DNA of 64,000 nucleotides, taken from NCBI RefSeq assembly GCF_036320965.1, contig NC_092230.1:47722594-47786593 (forward strand), given 5' to 3'. Positions 20,077 to 31,489 of the stretch are shown here, in pieces (the stretch's first letter is position 1; each line of letters starts with the position of its first letter). Origin of the DNA: Panulirus ornatus. Lineage: Eukaryota; Arthropoda; Malacostraca; Decapoda; Palinuridae. Made by a program: the position numbers and the translations under genes. The notes under the pieces were generated by a model. The model did not search any database. It was given only the letters and a program-made list of their open reading frames with translations, and was not told the origin of the DNA.

Positions 20077-21365
20077 TCTCTGGAGGGAAAGGGGGATACT
20101 GTTCAGCTCTGTTGACTAAAACAAGCTCAATAGTTTTCTGACTATGTGAGAAAGTCTTCCCCTTATTACAAATGCGTGTATTTGTGGAGATCCATGTTTT
20201 CAGTTTCCTTAAATACCTCAGACAACACTAACTTGGCTTGTTAACATTATCTGATGTTTCACTTTTGTATCTCTGTAAGGGAAGTAGGGTGATGGGATGT
20301 GGTGTCGCTGTTGAATTCCCCACACCTGAGTCAAAGTTTAATTTCTGGAAATCCGTGTTTAATTCTGATTGGCTAATGGTGAGCCTCATCTCAGGTCTAG
20401 GCACTTTAGGTTGAAGATCAAGCATTCTTTCATAAGTCTTAAAACATATTTATGCTATCGTTTGGAAATGCAACAAAGTGCTTATAAAGTAGAAAATGTT
20501 GAAGCATTCGAAAACCATCAAATCTGATTGTAGCTGTAACTAATATATTAACATTTTGATTATAGAAATGAGATTACATCATGCTGTTTGCCAGATATAT
20601 ATGGTAATTTAACCATTTTGTGGGCTGTGCTTTTTGCAACAGTGTTTTTCAAAAGAGCTAAAGCTTATGAACAAAGATAATAATTGAAATGATTTGGATA
20701 TTGTTTTTATAATAATCAAATGATCTTACAAATTTTAGTATAGTAACAGCTGTAACTCTAGGCTTCATTGAATTACATTGCTGAATTCATTTGCTAAAAT
20801 TTTGAAAAATCAGTAAAAGATTATAGACTACATGTAAAATGCAAAGCCTTCCCCATAGATATGAATAAATTGTAGAAATTGCTGGATTGTGTCTTTCTAG
20901 ATGATATGAGAAATTACTTTTTGTCTATCTTTTTATTTTACATACTACGACACAGTAATCACCCATGAAACCCACATGTTTCTTTAGGTGTTAGTGCTTT
21001 TAGAAGTATCATACACGTCTAAATTTTGTACATACACATTCGATCCTCCAAAAATTTCACTTGTCCAAGGCTTTTGGTATCCAACGATGCAAGTTTCCAT
21101 TGATTATTTTTACTTATGTGAATTGTTTTACACCGTACAATATTATGAAAAAGGGTTATATGTAGATATAAGCCAAAGAAATGAAGTTGTAGGAAGTGAT
21201 TTTATTTACAGCAGCTGCATGTGGAAGTAATTTTATGGCCACAGTGTATGGGACTCACCGTTCTTGAAAACAAAGGGAATGTAAGGAATCAGTAATACTT
21301 TATATATACGGCAGTGATGCACTGAAAATCCTTATAATTGTAATCTTGAAAATCCATCACCTTTT
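20076..21365. other. Low-repeat sequence, nothing recognised
   Basis: The AT-rich stretch has no recognisable repeat, RNA or coding signal. Its longest open frame (20988-21230 +, 80 codons) has no features I can place. Probably intron or intergenic. Confidence 0.5.
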
Positions 21366-21379
21366 CAGGTGATGGATTT

Positions 21380-21500
21380 CAACTGGACTCAACATGGACT
21401 CGGCTCGAGTCATCAGGTCCAAGTCAAAGTCTAAGTCTTTCATGTTCAAGTCCAAGTCAAAGACTGAAAATTGGACACGAGTCCGGACTTGAGTACTGCA
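21380..21500. repeat. Degenerate short tandem repeat with AAGTC/ACTCG units
   Basis: Repeated CAAGTC, AAAGTC and ACTCG-like words (for example AGGTCCAAGTCAAAGTCTAA), ending in GGACTTGAGTACTGCAACAC. It could be the end of a DNA transposon, but I see no partner end. Confidence 0.45.
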
Positions 21501-21825
21501 ACACTGGTGGTTGGTACAGCACAATAAATGATGGAGGCAGTTTGGCGGGGGTGAGTGCCTAGTACTGTATGAATCCACGTTACCTCCATTCCCTCAGGAA
21601 TTTCATCACTGAGGCTGGACAAATGTATCTCCTTATGACAGAACAGCACTATACCCCCACCACACCCTTTGGTGTGTAGATGATGAAAAATTTCCTAATT
21701 TTCAGTATAGCATGTCTCAGGAACAATAAATTTTGATTACCTGTTTGTGCAACAAGGGGAGGGAGTTTGACATTCTTGAGGTCCCATGTATAGAGAACTC
21801 TCTTTTGTATCATACAGTATCTTAA

Positions 21826-21908
21826 AGTTATCTATACTACCTGTATGTATAGTTTTCTCTCATGCTAAAACTTATCCATACTGTCTGTATGTATAGTTTC
21901 CTCTCATG
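21826..21908. repeat. Short tandem duplication
   Basis: Two copies, the second lightly diverged, of a unit of about 49 bases containing CTGTATGTATAGTTTTCTCT and CATGCTAAAACTTATCCATA. Confidence 0.6.
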
Positions 21909-22159
21909 TCTCCTGTATTCACAACTCTGTTGCTATCGGAGTATTTTCACATATCTTTTGTAACTTGCTTCTCACTTAGTTTCATGGTATATCTTTTTAT
22001 CATCCTGTCATGTTTGATTTTGAGCACTGTATTTACCTTGTCATATTCATTCAGTAACTTGCTCATTGTCAGGATGTTTCCCCATATTCCTCTCTCCTCT
22101 TGGATGATTCCAGAGCTGCTTCCTTATCCTTACAGTTTAGTTTCCTTATTTCTGATAGT

Positions 22160-22342
22160 GTTTTTGTTGCCTGTTGCTTTACCTTCTCCAGCAGAGTTTG
22201 CCTGTTACTTTACCTTCTCCAGCAGAGTTGTAAGTCCCTTGTTATGGGGTTACCAAACTAATGCAGCATACTTTTATCTTGGTGTATTATGTGCCGTAAA
22301 TACTGGTTTGAACATTCTATATCCATTGACTATGTACTTGGA

Positions 22343-22437
<95 letters not shown>

Positions 22438-22775
22438 TTACCTCCCTTTTTACCTCCTGATGGATGGTTTGGGGATTGGCTTAGGTCAGTGTCCACTACC
22501 ACATCCTATTCATAATTTGACGAGCAGTTTGTTTATAAGATGAAAGTCATAATTAGGCCTCATTTCACTGTGTCCTATCTTCATAACCAGGCATTTACGT
22601 GGGTTGAACCTCCTCAGCCATGTACTTAACCACAGCAAGAGGTTGTCAAGTCTTTTGTTAGCTTTTCGTTGTTCTTTAGTCTCCTTGTTTCTTGTAGTTC
22701 CATCAGCATCTGCAGACATATTTAGGTATGATTTTAGTCCTAGAAAGTTGTTTGTATTGACCAGGAATAGCATTG
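22160..22775 (-). mobile_element. CR1-like non-LTR relic
   Basis: Minus strand. A frame at 22773-22510 reads SADADGTTRNKETKEQRKAN, then RFNPRKCLVMKIGHSEMRP, which matches the post-FADD region of CR1-like reverse transcriptases (usual pattern: FADDTK, then MKFNPxKCKVMxIG). The first D of the catalytic pair is kept in a degraded box (SADADG). A direct duplication near 22166-22228 and the poly-T/(GA)n tracts interrupt the downstream part. Dead and old. Confidence 0.55.
22346..22434. repeat. Poly-T followed by (GA)n
   Basis: About 39 T, then 25 GA units (22385-22434). The T run may be a retroposon A-tail in reverse. Confidence 0.95.
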
Positions 22776-23017
22776 CCTTTAAGATTGAGACTCAAAACCT
22801 CATTGGTTACTCTTATCCTGTTTAAAATGGCACATCAGACAAGTGGCTTTGGTTTCCTCCTCTTTGGTTTGCTTCAAAAGGACTTGTCCAATATCTGATC
22901 ATCTTTTTGATTTTATTATTTTTTTCTGTGTGTGTGTCAAATGGATACTTGTAATTTAGTAACACACAGGATAGTCACCCATCATTATATTGGTGTTTTG
23001 TGTATATATGCATTTGT
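22776..23017. other. No recognisable feature
   Basis: Short spacer before the trinucleotide repeat. Confidence 0.4.
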
Positions 23018-23152
23018 TTAATAATAATGATAATAATAATAATAATAATGATAATAATAATAATAATGATAATGTTAATAATGATAAAGATAATGAGAAT
23101 ATAATAATAATCATAGTAACTGTAGTAATATTGATGATGATAATGATAATAT
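23018..23152. repeat. (AAT/GAT)n interrupted microsatellite
   Basis: Runs of AATAATAATGATAATAAT-type units. It lies at the 3' end (minus strand) of the old LINE-A that follows, and matches the (ATA)n-like tails of other copies, so it is probably that copy's expanded tail. Confidence 0.85.
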
Positions 23153-24880
23153 TTTTTTCATACTCGTTTGCTGTTTCCAACGTTAGCAAGGTAGCACCAA
23201 GAACATACAAAGAAATGGCCTCTTTCACTTTCATCCACTGGCATGTGTAATACTGAACTCAGAGTCCCTTATCCACAACCATGCATCACAGCCCTTTCCA
23301 TGGTTTCCCCTAACTGCTTATTAAGTCCTTTTTCAGCCCATTAATGGCATAACTTTACCCCATGTACTAAATTCCTCTCATTCATTTTATCCCTCGTATA
23401 CCTCACACCATTATGCATTTTCAGGCCATAAACACTCAAAGTGCCATTCACTTTATCCATCCAACTCTTAATATGATGTCCTTTATCCCTCCATTTCCAA
23501 CCTTAGTGTTCTTTCATCACTTATCCTCTCCATATGTTTAAACCATTTCAGTATACCCTCTTCAGCTCTCTCATACATACTCCTCTTACTATTGCACTTC
23601 TAATTTAGTCAACCCTCCTCACACCATATATTGTCCTCAAACATCTCTTTTCCAAAGCATCCATTTGCTTCTGCACTTTACCACCCATCTATATCTCTGA
23701 TGTCTGTTCCAACTGGAACTCCCTCATAGGGTTGGCCATGGCAACAGTCATCATAACTAATGAATTTCAGTACCGCTTCATAGCTTTTAGTGCCTCACCC
23801 TTAACAGGCCACTGGCGGAGGGTAAGTCTAGGGCAGTGTTTGCAGAGGCTCCTACCCAATGTTTTACCTTTTAGGGCCAGCTTCTTGCATTCATACAACA
23901 CTGCTAGGACTACTATATCAGCAAATATACCCTCACGAAAAGTGACTTCTTTTTCCACTCATTCCTCAATTTGCCCAGAACCTTTATCCCCTCACCCATC
24001 CAATCTCATCTTACCTCCTGTAGTTTCCTTCGCTTCAATGTCCACTCACAGGCATCAGAAACACTTCACTTTCCAAACTCTCTCCATTCAAAGTCACACT
24101 CCAACTGATTTGTCTTGTTCCACTGTTAAACCTTTTAAACTTGCTCTTCTTCACATTGACTCTCAACTTAATCCCTTTAAAGGCTATCCCTAATTCAAGC
24201 ATCACCTTCTGCAATGTTTTTTTTTTTCCACTTAAATCTACCTTCATTGTTGTGTCATCAGCCACTGCAACCACAGACCCATCCATCTTCACTTGAAATG
24301 CCTCACCCTCCTCTCTTCCTATCCACACACATACTTACTCCCTTGATGATACTCCTCACTGCTTCTGATAGCTTTCTTCCCAAACGTTTTGTTCCTAACA
24401 CATTCTTCAAAGCATCCTAATTAACCCTAACATGTGCTTTCTTTAGATCTGTAAATTCCACATACAAATCCTTCTGTTCCTCTAAGTATTGTTTATATAA
24501 ATTCTTCGAAGCAAAGACCTAATCCACTCATCCTTTACCACTTCTGAAACCACATTGTTTCTTCTGTCTGATGCTCTGTGCATACTACTACTCTCTCAAC
24601 CACAACTTTCCAACACATCTTACAAGGTACACTCAGCAAACTCATACCTCTTTTGTTCCCTCATGATCTCTACACACACTTGAAATATTAGCTAACTAAT
24701 CATTATCACAAGTCACCCTCTTTCTTTATAAGTTAAACTGCAGTCCCATCCATTCCAGCTGCTTTGCCACACTTTTTCTCTCTCAAGACTTTATCCACCT
24801 CTTCTCTTTTCACAAAACCGCCTTCCATGACTGTGTCGCCTCGCTTGCCTTCACGACCAAAACATCACTGTTATTGAACA
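23153..24880 (-). mobile_element. LINE-A-related relic, old
   Basis: Minus strand and highly diverged. The tail is near 23170 (TTGCTGTTTCCAACGTTAGC) and the C-terminal region lies at 23400-23960. A frame at 24328-24035 contains VAVADDTTMKVDLSGKKKTL, with the catalytic box decayed to VADD, then KGIKLRVNVKKSKFKRFNSG. Upstream RT motifs run to about 24880 (AAGLDG-equivalent near 24750). Many indels. A separate repeat interrupts it at about 23740-23880. Confidence 0.75.
23785..23880. repeat. Dispersed repeat unit, copy 1
   Basis: Begins TAGTGCCTCACCCTTAACAG. The same sequence recurs at 35641-35730 with few changes. It breaks the old LINE-A here, so it inserted later. No coding capacity. Family unknown. 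Confidence 0.7.
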
Positions 24881-24884
24881 TATT

Positions 24885-25250
24885 CAGCAGTAATAATGAT
24901 AATGATTTTGTTTTGTACACTAATGCTTTTTCCACTTCTGCAAGGTTGTGTCAGTAACAGACAAATAGTGGCCTCATTTAGACACATCCACTTACTTGCT
25001 GTCATGTATGATGCAACAAAATCAGAGCCCACCGACCACAGACAAGCCCCACATACTATTCATGGTTCACCTTGACTGCTTCATATGCTGTGGTTCAATT
25101 TCAATGACAGCAGATTGCCTCCTTTATACCACATCAATCCAGTTCATTCTATCCCATGCATACCTCATATTCTCCTGAATGTTGGATCCATAGTAACCCA
25201 GAGTTTCTTTCACTGTATCCTTCGACTTCTTCTCTTCACTTTGTATATGA
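24885..25250 (-). mobile_element. LINE-A-related 3' fragment, old
   Basis: Minus-strand 3' region and last coding part, strongly diverged: GCAAGGTTGTGTCAGTAACA, then TGCTGTCATGTATGATGCAA, then CATCAATCCAGTTCATTCTA. Confidence 0.6.
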
Positions 25251-25374
25251 AGAATGGAATTATATGTATGAAGTATTATAACAGGTTAAAAGACCTTAAT
25301 CTGTTTTGTCTTGACAGAAGAGAAATATGTATGGTAATTTATGCATTGCAGCTGATAGATGGTACCAAGAGTTT

Positions 25375-25490
25375 TTTCATACTTGTTCACTGTTTCCCGT
25401 GTTAGTGTGGTAGCATCAGGAACAGATGAAGAAGTGGCCTGATGTGCTCACTTTCATTTTGTAGCTTTCATGTGTAATGCATTGAGATCC
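25375..25490 (-). mobile_element. LINE-A-related tail, old
   Basis: TTGTTCACTGTTTCCCGTGT and AGTGTGGTAGCATCAGGAAC are decayed forms of the minus-strand tail. Confidence 0.55.
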
Positions 25491-25555
25491 CTGGGGACAG
25501 AGGTGAAAGAATACTTTCCCCATATTCCCTGCATGTCATATAGTAGAGCAAATTA
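25491..25555 (+). mobile_element. SINE-like element fragment
   Basis: Reads AAGAATACTTTCCCCATATT then CCCTGCATGTCATATAGTAG, which aligns with the AATACTTCCCACGTATTCCC...TGTCGTAGAAGG core of the copy at 46166-46400. Confidence 0.5.
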
Positions 25556-26095
25556 GTGAGGAAAGGTTGACAAAGAGGATATATATGTCAGAAGTGGAGA
25601 AAACATGGAGAACCAGTAGACTGATTTGGAGATGGAAGGTTGGAGCAAAAAGAGTTTGAGTGATTGGGGCCTCAACATACAGGAGGGTGAAAGGCTGTGC
25701 ATGGAATGGAGTGAATTGGAATGATATGGTATATGGGCCATCAGTGGACAGAACCATTGCATGTGAAATGTCTGGGGTAAACCATGGAGAGGTCTGTGGG
25801 GCCAGGATGTGGAAAGGGATCTTTGGTTTTTGTGCATTACACATGACAGCTAGAGAATGAGTGTGAGTGGATGTGGCCTTTCTTCGTCTGTGTCCTGGTG
25901 ATACCTCACTGACTCAGGGGGATCACAATTGGGTGTGGAGGAAAAGGAAAGAATGTCATCTTTTTCTTTATGCATTTGTGCTGTTTCTTGTGGGGTGGGA
26001 TGGCATCGGAAACGGATGAAGGTGAGCCAGTATGATTATGTATGTATATACAGGTATATGTACTTGTATGTACTTATTTGTATATACTGCAAGAG
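25556..26095 (+). mobile_element. LINE-A-related 3' fragment, old
   Basis: From ERLTKRIYMSEVEKTWRTS through the 3' region (CATTACACATGACAGCTAGA at about 25837) to TACTTGTATGTACTTATTTG. Frameshifted. Confidence 0.65.
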
Positions 26096-26134
26096 GTCAC
26101 ATGGTGCAGGTGATCTAGTATTTGCTGATAACCT

Positions 26135-26395
26135 TGTGGAAAATGAAACACGATAAGTTCCCAGTTGCACTTTCATGTAATGATCACATCATCAGGGGAA
26201 ATACAGGAATGAGATAGAAGACAGAGCAATCACTTGATATACATGGAAGAGATGTAGCTCAGACGCCATTGATAAATGTTTACCAATGGTATCTTAGCTA
26301 TGTTTCTTCCTTGTATATCACCTGACAGTTTGGTGTCTTCTATCTCATTCCTATATCTCCCCTGATGATGTGATCATTACACGAAAGTGCACTTC
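26135..26395. mobile_element. Inverted-repeat (foldback or MITE-like) element
   Basis: Left arm 26166-26223 and right arm 26334-26391 are reverse complements with few mismatches (left GATCACATCATCAGGGGAAA, right CTCCCCTGATGATGTGATCA), separated by about 110 unrelated bases. The left arm continues outward to about 26135 (AATGAAACACGATAAGTTCC); on the right the equivalent has been cut off by another repeat. No coding capacity. Target duplication not identified. Confidence 0.7.
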
Positions 26396-26399
26396 ACCC

Positions 26400-26560
26400 A
26401 TTCCCGGCACCCCACACGACCAAAGGAAACAGCATCACTACCCCCAGCTCCAGCAAGGTAGCGCCAAGAAAACACAAAAAAGGCTGTAATCATTCACATT
26501 CAGTCTCTAGCTGTCATGTGTAATGCACCAAAACCACAGATCCCTATCCATTTCTTGCAT
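26400..26560 (-). mobile_element. LINE-A-related 3' tail, old
   Basis: CAGCAAGGTAGCGCCAAGAA and TCTCTAGCTGTCATGTGTAA mark a minus-strand long-form tail. Confidence 0.6.
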
Positions 26561-26692
26561 TAGCAACATAGCGTTTAAGAACAGATGACAGAGCCTTAGA
26601 AGGAAGACTCCTTCTCTCTTCCTTTTAGTTACCTTTTATGACTCGCAGGAATACATGGGAAGTACTCTTTCTCCTGTCCCAGGGATATATAT
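26561..26692 (-). mobile_element. SINE-like element, decayed
   Basis: The reverse complement reads TATCCCTGGGACAGGAGAAA, GAGTACTTCCCATGTATTCC, then a decayed GAGTCATAAAAGGTAACTAA core, and ends with a form of the LINE-like tail (TGCTAATGCAAG). Nearly the full length of the copy at 46166-46400, with an internal deletion. Confidence 0.65.
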
Positions 26693-27835
26693 ATGGTAAA
26701 GTGTGTGAAAGAAGAAAGTTAAGAGTAAATGTGAATAAGAGCAAGGTTATTAGGTACAGTAGGGTTGAGGGTCAAGTCAGTTGGGAGGTAAGTTTGAATG
26801 GAGAAAAACTGGAGGAAGTAAAGTGTTTTAGATATCTGGGAGTGGATCTGGCAGCGGATGGAACCATGGAAGTGGAAGTGAATCATAGGTTGGGGGAGGG
26901 GGCGAAAATCCTGGGAGCCTTGAAGAATGTGTGGAAGTCGAGAACATTATCTCGGAAAGCAAAAATAGGTATGTTTGAAGGAATAGTGGTTCCAACAATG
27001 TTGTATGGTTGCGAGGCGTGGGCTGTGGATAGAGTTGTGCGGAGGAGGGTGGATGTGCTGGAAATGAAATGTTTGAGGACAATATGTGGTGTGAGGTGGT
27101 TTGATCGAGTAAGTAATGTAAGGGTAAGAGAGATGTGTGGAAATAAAAAGAGTGTGGTTGAGAGAGCAGAAGAGGGTGTTTGGAAATGGTTTGGGCACAT
27201 GTAGAGAATGAGTGAGGAAAGATTGACCAAGAGGATATATGTGTCAGAGATGGAGGGAACGAGGAGAAGTGGGAGACCAAATTGGAGGTGGAAAGATGGA
27301 GTGAAAAGATTTTGAGTGATCGAGGCCTGAACATGCAGGAGGGTGAAAGGCGTGCAAGGAATAGAGTGAATTGGATCAATGTGGTATACCGGGGTCGACG
27401 TGCTGTCAATGGATTGAATCAGGGCATGTGAAGCGTCTTGGGTAAACCATGGAAAGTTCTGTGGGGCCTGGATGTGGAAAGGGAACTGTGGTTTCGGACA
27501 TTATTGCATGACAGCTAGAGACTGAGTGTGAACGAATGGGGCCTTTGTTGTCTTTTCCTGGCGCTGCCTCACACACATGGGGGGGAGGGGGATGTTATTC
27601 CGTGTGTGGTGGGGTGGCGATGGGGTTTAGTAGGGGCAGACAGTGTGAATTGTGTGCATGTGTGTATATGTTTGTGTCTGTGTGTATATATATGTGTGTA
27701 CGTTGGGATGTGTGGGTGTGTATGTTTGTATGTGTGTGCATGTGTGTGGGGGTGGGTTGGGCCATTTCTTTCGTCTGTTTCCTTGCGCTACCTCGCAGGC
27801 GCGGGAGACAGCGAGAAAGCAAAATAAATATATAT
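26693..27835 (+). mobile_element. LINE-A, 5'-truncated, long-tail form
   Basis: Enters at GKVCERRKLRVNVNKSKVIR after a short TA run and is open to TAG at 27202-27204, where GHMERM has become GHM-stop. A one-base loss follows near 27306. The long 3' region begins near 27400 and ends with GCTACCTCGCAGGCGCGGGA and an AT-rich tail. Young but dead. Confidence 0.85.
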
Positions 27836-27837
27836 GG

Positions 27838-28918
27838 ATATATATATTTGTTAGGGAGGTAAATGCAAGAGTTTTGGAAAGAGGGGCAAGTATGAAGTCT
27901 GTTGGGGATGAGAGAGCTTGGGAAGTGAGTCAGTTGTTGTTCGCTGATGATACAGTGCTGGTGGCTGATTCATGTGAGAAACTGCAGAAGCTGGTGACTA
28001 AGTTTGGTAAAGTGTGTGAAAGAAGAAAGTTAAGAGTAAATGTGAATAAGAGCAAGGTTATTAGGTACAGTAGGGTTGAGGGTCAAGTCAATTGGGAGGT
28101 AAGTTTGAATGGAGCAAAACTGGAGGAAGTAAAGTGTTTTAGATATCTGGGAGTGGATCTGGCAGCGGATGGAACCATGGAAGCGGAAGTGGATCATAGG
28201 GTGGGGGAGGGGGCGAAAATCCTGGGAGCCTTGAAGAATGTGTGGAAGTCGAGAACATTATCTCGGAAAGCAAAAATGGGTATGTTTGAAGGAATAGTGG
28301 TTCCATCAATGTTGTATGGTTGCGAGGCGTGGGCTATGGGTAGAGTTGTGCGCAAGAAGATGGATGTGCTGGAAATGAGATGTTTGAGGACAATGTGTGG
28401 TGTGAGGTGGTTTGATTGAGTAAGTAACGTAAGGGTAAGAGAGATGTGTGGAAATAAAAAGAGCGTGGTTGAGAGAGCAGAAGAGGGTGTTTTGAAATGG
28501 TTTGGGCACATGGAGAGAATGAGTGAGGAAAGATTGACCAAGAGGATATATGTGTCGGAGGTGGAGGGAACGAGGAGAAGTGGGAGACCAAATTGGAGGT
28601 GGAAAGATGGAGTGAAAAAGATTTTGTGTGATCGGGGCCTGAACATGCAGGAGGGTGAAAGGAGGGCAAGGAATAGAGTGAATTGGATCGATGTGGTATA
28701 CCGGGGTTGACGTGCTGTCAGTGGATTGAATCAGGGCATGTGAAGCGTCTGGGGTAAACCATGGAAAGCTGTGTAGGTATGTATATTTGCGTGTGTGGAC
28801 GTATGTATATACATGTGTATGGGGGTGGGTTGGGCCATTTCTTTCGTCTGTTTCCTTGCGCTACCTCGCAAACGCGGGAGACAGCGACAAAGCAAAAAAA
28901 AAAAATATATATATATCA
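27838..28918 (+). mobile_element. LINE-A, 5'-truncated, short-tail form
   Basis: Enters at VREVNARVLERGASMKSVGD right after the TA-rich tail of the copy before it, holds FADDTVLVADS (about 27940), and is open except for one stop, TGA at 28417-28419 (RWFD-stop-VSN). Natural stop near 28710. Short tail ending in about 11 A, then a short TA run. Confidence 0.9.
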
Positions 28919-28974
28919 TTAATGAGATGGCTTTGATTAGGGCCTCAGTTGTCCACTGTCATCTCAGTTTAAAC

Positions 28975-29635
28975 AAAAAAAAAAAAAAGTTTAAAGAGAA
29001 GAGGTCTCTTGGAGGACAAAGATGGGCATGTTTGAAGTTACAGTTGTCCCAATGATGTTATAATGATTTGAGTCTCAGGCTCTTGATTGTTATGTACGGA
29101 AGAGAGTGTACATGTAGGATATGAAATGTTTTAGGACAGTATTGGGTGTTGTGAGAAGTGTTTGAGTAAGGAATGATAGGGTAAAGGAAAAGTATGGTTT
29201 AAAGAGCTGGTCAGTGTGCTGAGATAGTTTGGATGCATGGAAAAAATGAGTGATGAGAGGTTGACAAAGAGCTTATATGTGTCAGAAATAGAGGCTCCAA
29301 GGAGAAAGTGGAGACCATGTTGTAGATTGGAGGATGGCGTGAAAAAGGTTTTGAGTGCTTGGAGCCTGAATATGCAAGTGCATGTAAGGTATGCAGAGAA
29401 CATAGTCAATTGCATTGATGTGATATACTGGGGGCAACATGCTGTCAGTGTATTAAACCAAGGTACATGCAGCAGCTAGGGGAACCCATGGAAAAGTTTT
29501 TGTGGCCAAGTTGTGGATAGGAGCCTCTGGTTGTGTATTGCATGTGATAGCTTAAGGATGGATTTGAGTGAAATGGAACATTTCTTCATCTCTTCCTGGT
29601 GCTCCCCTTCAAATATGGGAAATTGTGAACAAAAA
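28975..29635 (+). mobile_element. LINE-A-related relic, old
   Basis: After an A-tract: AAAGATGGGCATGTTTGAAG, CATGGAAAAAATGAGTGATG and a C-terminal segment (29237-29479, ERLTKSLYVSEIEAPRRKWR). 3' region to about 29635. Strong divergence. Confidence 0.65.
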
Positions 29636-29801
29636 TGAAAAAAGTATGATTATGATTGTGATAATGATACTAGTTAATTTTTACTGAAGTACCAAGAGCC
29701 AAAGACTAGAATATATGCAGAACATAGAGAGTAAGGCTAAGAAAATGTGGGCTTAAACAGGGAGGGAGTTTTATTTTCATGGGGCCCCCAAATTGAACTT
29801 T

Positions 29802-29940
29802 CTCTGTCATACTACATGTATCCTGTACTTTCTCTTGTCATACTACATGTATCCTATACTTTCTGTCATACTTCATGTATCCTGTACTTTTTGTCATAGT
29901 ACATGTATCCTGTACTTTCTGTCATACTACATGTATCCTG
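29802..29940. repeat. Five-copy tandem repeat, about 28-base unit
   Basis: The word CATGTATCC recurs at 29815, 29846, 29874, 29902 and 29930 (spacing 31, 28, 28, 28) within units of the type TACTTTCTGTCATACTACATG. It sits in the 3' region of the minus-strand CR1-like relic. Confidence 0.85.
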
Positions 29941-29944
29941 TCAC

Positions 29945-31370
29945 AGTTTCATCACTTAGTTTATTACATTGAGCTACAACTTTTGATACTGAAAAAGAAT
30001 ACTTCATGTCTTTTCAAAAAAGTTTCTTAGCTTCTTCTTGTGACCATTGGTTGTTTTTTCATAACTTATTACGAAAAATTGTTTATTGATGATATTGTCA
30101 AGAGTAATTAAAAAACTTGAGGGTTGTGATCATGTCACCATTTCCATGGTAGGCATTTGTAATTTAAGTTTTGACAGCTCTCTTAATTCTGGTACCATCT
30201 TTGTTTTCTCCTCTGAATCTTATGTGTTTATCTGTCTGTCTGTCTGTCAATCTTTTTTTATATGATTACTCGTGTGTGTTGCAAGAAGAGAGTTTTAAAC
30301 AAATGTTTTCTACACTCTTATTCCTGTACTGTATATATACACCATGTCTTTACTTCTATGTGTGATGTAACTAAAGTGAAGAAGCATATCCGTGTACTTG
30401 ATTGCAGTGCTAGTATTTGTCAGCACAGTTTCTATAACAGATCTCCAGAGTTGGAAGTTAAGCAAGTTTAGGTGCTGCATCAATCCCTGATTCCCTCCTG
30501 CATACTGAGTCTTATAGCATATTTCTTGCAAGATCATTTTCATGTCAAAGCCTTTCATTTGTCCCATTCTGATTATTTTGCATTCACTTGGTTTGAATTT
30601 CATAAGTCATATATCAGAGGAACTTTGGAGTTTTATTTTGCATTCACTTGGTTTGAATTTCATAAGTCATATATCAGAGGAACTTTGGAGTTTTATTTTG
30701 TATTCACTTGGTTTGAATTTCATAAGTCATATATCAGAGGAACTTTGGAGTTTGTTTTGGTCCCTATATAAATTAATTGAGTCCTCATCATTCTTTACGT
30801 CTCTCATGACCATGGAATTATCTGCAGATATCATAAGTCCAGTCCTTCTGTTAAGTCAGTTACATAGATCAAGAAGAGCAGTGGCCTAATAGTGATCCCT
30901 GTGGTACATTAATGGTAACCCAATCCATTTTAAGAAGGTTCCTCTGAGATGCATCCTTTGTTTCCTCCCACTTAAGGTAATTTCCCAGCAGTTGAAGAAG
31001 TTCTGTATTTCTGACTAAAGATCCAACTTTTTGCGATTTGTTTGGAACGCAGATTTCTCTCGTATATAGATCTAAGATATATAGTGCACATGACCTTTCC
31101 CCTGAATCCATTTTTGTGTCATACTTAAGTGGTTTTACCCTTTGCAAGTTGGCATATATTTGCTTCCCAGTTATCTTTTTAGTATTCTGCTGACTGCACT
31201 CATCAGACAGACTGGTTTGTAGTTCAATACATTTTCCTGATCTTTCTTTACTCTTAAACATCTTACTAATGTTTCCTTTCCAACCTGGAAATTCACTTTT
31301 TTCAAGTTGTTGATAGGTATTAACCTTAGTTTCAAAGATATTTTTATAACATTAATAAAAATCACTTCAG
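29945..31370 (-). mobile_element. CR1-like non-LTR relic with an internal tandem repeat
   Basis: Minus strand. 31365-31171 holds QVGKETLVRCLRVKKDQENV...NYKPVCLMSAVSRIL, the pre-RT 'NYRPVSL' block. 31261-30869 ends with DWVTINVPQGSLLG, the 'GVPQGSVLGP' block, though the intervening segment is decayed. After the 60-base repeats, 30603-30310 gives MKFKPSECKIIRMGQ, the post-FADD block. The FADD box is lost where the tandem repeat lies. Order and orientation agree with one old CR1-like copy. Confidence 0.65.
30574..30753. repeat. Three tandem copies of a 60-base unit
   Basis: The unit starts at TTTTGCATTCACTTGGTTTG and repeats with exactly 60-base spacing and a single visible change (GCATTC to GTATTC in the third). 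Being a multiple of three it keeps frame on both strands, but there is no live frame to keep. Confidence 0.95.
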
Positions 31371-31489
31371 AAGTATATTTCGTCCACTGCTTCCATTCTT
31401 GATAACATGCAGAAGTTTTGTAAATGTTCTAGTATATCATGCTGAAAACTGTAGGAGTGAGGCCTTTGTCAATTTAGTTGCTTTTATGC

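Noticed and set aside
20988..21230. 80-codon frame in low-repeat sequence
   Set aside because: No recognisable motif and no splice or promoter support.
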